This document shows, piece by piece, positions 14,373-16,036 of a stretch of DNA of 16,036 nt (within the stretch, counting starts at the first letter, position 1; the number at the start of each line of letters is the position of its first letter). The DNA lies in NCBI GenBank assembly GCA_021796315.1, contig JAJYOH010000073.1:1-16036 (forward strand), in the 5' to 3' direction. This DNA comes from Chloroflexota bacterium. GTDB lineage: Bacteria; Chloroflexota; Anaerolineae; Anaerolineales; Villigracilaceae. Below the pieces are notes generated by a model. It saw only the letters and a program-made list of their open reading frames with translations, searched no databases and had not been told where the DNA came from. The position numbers were made by a program, and so were the translations under genes.

Positions 14373-15293
14373 ATGAAGAAAATCTTTCTTCTGCTGATTG
14401 CCATGTTTCTCGTCTCCTGCGCAACGAATCCGCAAACGAAGGTCGCGGGGCATGTGGATTTAAATAATCTCCAGCCTCTACCCACCCCGGAAGGATACGA
14501 AGCGGTTCCCCTGCGCGTTGCGGTCGCGGCGGTCATCTCGCCCGAAGGCACACTTGAATCGTATTCCCCGTTTCTGCAGTATCTTCAAACCAAACTCAAT
14601 CGTCCCGTGGAACTCGCGCAGCGTCGCACTTATCTGGAGATCAACGATTTAATCGAACACGGCGAGGTTGACCTGGCGTTCGTGTGCACCAGCGCCTACG
14701 TGCAGGGACATGACTCCTTCGGAATGGAATTGCTGGCCGCGCCGCAGGTGGCAGGGAAAACAACCTACAATTCCCTGCTGATTGTGCCAGTGAATAGCAA
14801 AGCGCAAAACATGATTGACTTGCGCGGCAAGGTCTTTGCGTTCACCGATCCCATCTCTTTGACAGGCCGGGTTTATCCCACTTATCTGGTTCAGCAGCTT
14901 GGTTTTACTCCTGAAGCGTTCTTTGCGCGTACGTTCTTTACCTACAGCCACGATCAAGCCATTCGAGCGGTGGCCAGCGGGTTGGCGGATGGAGCCGCCG
15001 TCGATTCGCTCGTCTTCGAGTTTGCCCTCACCCGCGATCCATCCCTGAAAGATAAAATCCGCATCATCCAAACATCGCCCGATTTCGGAATCCCGCCTGT
15101 GGTGGTTAGTCCGTTTATCCGTCCTCAAGTCAAAGCGGAATTGCAATCGCTCCTGCTCAACATGGCAAACGATCCAGCCGCCCGCAAGGCATTGTCTGCG
15201 ATTGAAGTGGACCGTTTTGTTCTGATTGACGATAGTGCTTATGGAAGTGTGCGTGCCTTGGTGGGCGCAATTCCGGTTCCAACAACCCCATGA
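14373..15293 (+). CDS. PhnD-like substrate-binding lipoprotein
   Basis: This 306-residue protein has a lipoprotein signal: KK, a hydrophobic stretch, and lipobox LVSC with C16 as the lipidated residue. The mature part is a PhnD-type periplasmic-binding fold (phosphate/phosphite/phosphonate family): PLRVAVAAVISPEGTLESYSP, HGEVDLAFVCTSAYV, LRGKVFAFTDPISLTGRVYP and QAIRAVASGLADGAAVDS. No ABC permease or ATPase gene follows. Instead the stop overlaps the ATG of a HAMP sensor protein (ATGA), so it more likely acts as a ligand-sensing partner of that sensor than as a transporter part. The ligand is unknown. Relatives such as AioX bind arsenite and work with a sensor kinase. Confidence 0.87.
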   Translation: MKKIFLLLIAMFLVSCATNPQTKVAGHVDLNNLQPLPTPEGYEAVPLRVAVAAVISPEGTLESYSPFLQYLQTKLNRPVELAQRRTYLEINDLIEHGEVDLAFVCTSAYVQGHDSFGMELLAAPQVAGKTTYNSLLIVPVNSKAQNMIDLRGKVFAFTDPISLTGRVYPTYLVQQLGFTPEAFFARTFFTYSHDQAIRAVASGLADGAAVDSLVFEFALTRDPSLKDKIRIIQTSPDFGIPPVVVSPFIRPQVKAELQSLLLNMANDPAARKALSAIEVDRFVLIDDSAYGSVRALVGAIPVPTTP

Positions 15294-16036
15294 TATTTCA
15301 GAAACTTGTTCGACGTTTTTGGGCCATCGCAGGCGCGGTCAGCATCCGCACCAAAATTCTCGGCATCGTGCTGGGACTGGTTGTGCTGTTTGGGGTTGTT
15401 GCCACCATCCAGGCCCGCAATGCCCTGACTGCCAGTATGACCGCGCAACTTGAAGAACAAAGCATTTCTATCTCGCGCGACCTTGCCGCCCGTTCCACCG
15501 ACCCGATCCTGCTCAACGACCTGCTTCGCTTGCACGACCTTTTGGATGAAACGATTGCCAACAATCCGAATGTGCGTTATGCCTTTCTCGTTGACGCGCA
15601 CGGGCAGGTAATAGCAAATACATTCCAAGGCGGGTTTCCTCCCAATCTTTTATCCCTCAACTCTGCCCTGCCGAATGAACATCATCACACCGTTTTGATC
15701 CAGACTGGCGAAGGCCTGGCATGGGACACGGCGGTGCCTATTCTCGATGGAAAAATCGGCACGGCTCGTATCGGACTTTCAGATGCTTCCATGCGAGCGG
15801 CGGTTTCCACGCTGACAGTGCAGTTTCTGCTCACCATCGTACTTGTTTCGGCAATAGGCATACTGGTCGCGGCGTTGTTGACATGGATCCTGACGCGCCC
15901 CATTCTTGTTCTTGCAAATGCAACACAAGCTGTGGCCAAAGGTGATTTTTCCCCGCGCGTTACACGTTGGGCAAATGACGAGCTCGGTGATCTCGCCGAT
16001 GCATTTAATATCATGACGGAAGAGTTGGCGCGCACT
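15290..16036 (+). CDS. Membrane sensor protein with HAMP domain, partial at 3' edge (probable histidine kinase)
   Basis: The frame is open from ATG 15290 to the end of the window (249 residues) and overlaps the lipoprotein stop by 4 nt. Residues about 22-42 are a first membrane helix, and about 43-172 form an outside sensor region with NPNVRYAFLVDAHGQVIANTF, a Cache/PAS-like beta pattern. Residues about 176-200 are a second helix. HAMP follows, with TRPILVLANATQAVAKGDFS, then DELGDLADAFNIMTEELA. The output domain is beyond the window, so a histidine kinase is likely but a chemoreceptor or cyclase is possible. The adjacent PhnD-like lipoprotein probably presents the signal to the outer sensor domain. 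Confidence 0.85.
   Translation, partial: MIFQKLVRRFWAIAGAVSIRTKILGIVLGLVVLFGVVATIQARNALTASMTAQLEEQSISISRDLAARSTDPILLNDLLRLHDLLDETIANNPNVRYAFLVDAHGQVIANTFQGGFPPNLLSLNSALPNEHHHTVLIQTGEGLAWDTAVPILDGKIGTARIGLSDASMRAAVSTLTVQFLLTIVLVSAIGILVAALLTWILTRPILVLANATQAVAKGDFSPRVTRWANDELGDLADAFNIMTEELART

Overview
The window is a dense, entirely plus-strand bacterial locus of moderate GC content. It is devoted to a membrane-anchored molybdenum oxidoreductase of the DMSO reductase family, to its cofactor supply and to a probable sensor. I see no tRNA, rRNA, insertion sequence or CRISPR array. Gene style (many start/stop overlaps), the protein sequences and the mix of DmsABC, TorD and MOT1-type genes suggest an uncultured or anaerobic bacterium, possibly Chloroflexota (Anaerolineae-like). 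That placement is an impression from sequence style and was not tested.

Region 1 (1-9623) is one gene run. It starts with the C-terminal part of a DmsA-like catalytic subunit, then DmsB (four 4Fe-4S motifs) and DmsC (membrane anchor). After a perfect 18-bp hairpin comes a large exported protein that fuses a seven-bladed WD40 propeller to three CxxCH haem-type motifs and a C-terminal membrane anchor. Next are a TorD/DmsD-type chaperone, a protein with four 4Fe-4S motifs and a zinc ribbon, a radical SAM enzyme overlapping it by 11 nt, and a private Tat translocase (tatA, tatC, tatB-like). The chaperone and Tat genes would fold, load and export the catalytic subunit. The radical SAM/polyferredoxin pair has no assigned job and is the least explained part.

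Region 2 (9624-9950) has no gene. It holds a perfect 19-bp hairpin after tatB, a GAATTC-N5-GAATTC dyad, and a structured leader that looks like a molybdenum-cofactor (Moco) riboswitch. The leader ends in an intrinsic terminator just before the ribosome binding site of the next gene.

Region 3 (9951-14302) is a Moco supply operon under that leader: FmdE-family protein, MOT1-type molybdate transporter, YqeB-family protein, moaA, moaD and moaE. The leader predicts that the operon is switched off when Moco is plentiful.

Region 4 (14303-16036) has a candidate sigma-70 promoter, a PhnD-like lipoprotein, and a membrane sensor with a HAMP domain that overlaps it by 4 nt and runs off the window. This pair resembles the AioX-AioS arrangement that senses arsenite for another DMSO-reductase-family enzyme, so it may sense the substrate of the Region 1 enzyme. 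Together the window reads as a nearly self-contained module: catalyse, mature, export, supply molybdenum, make cofactor and sense.
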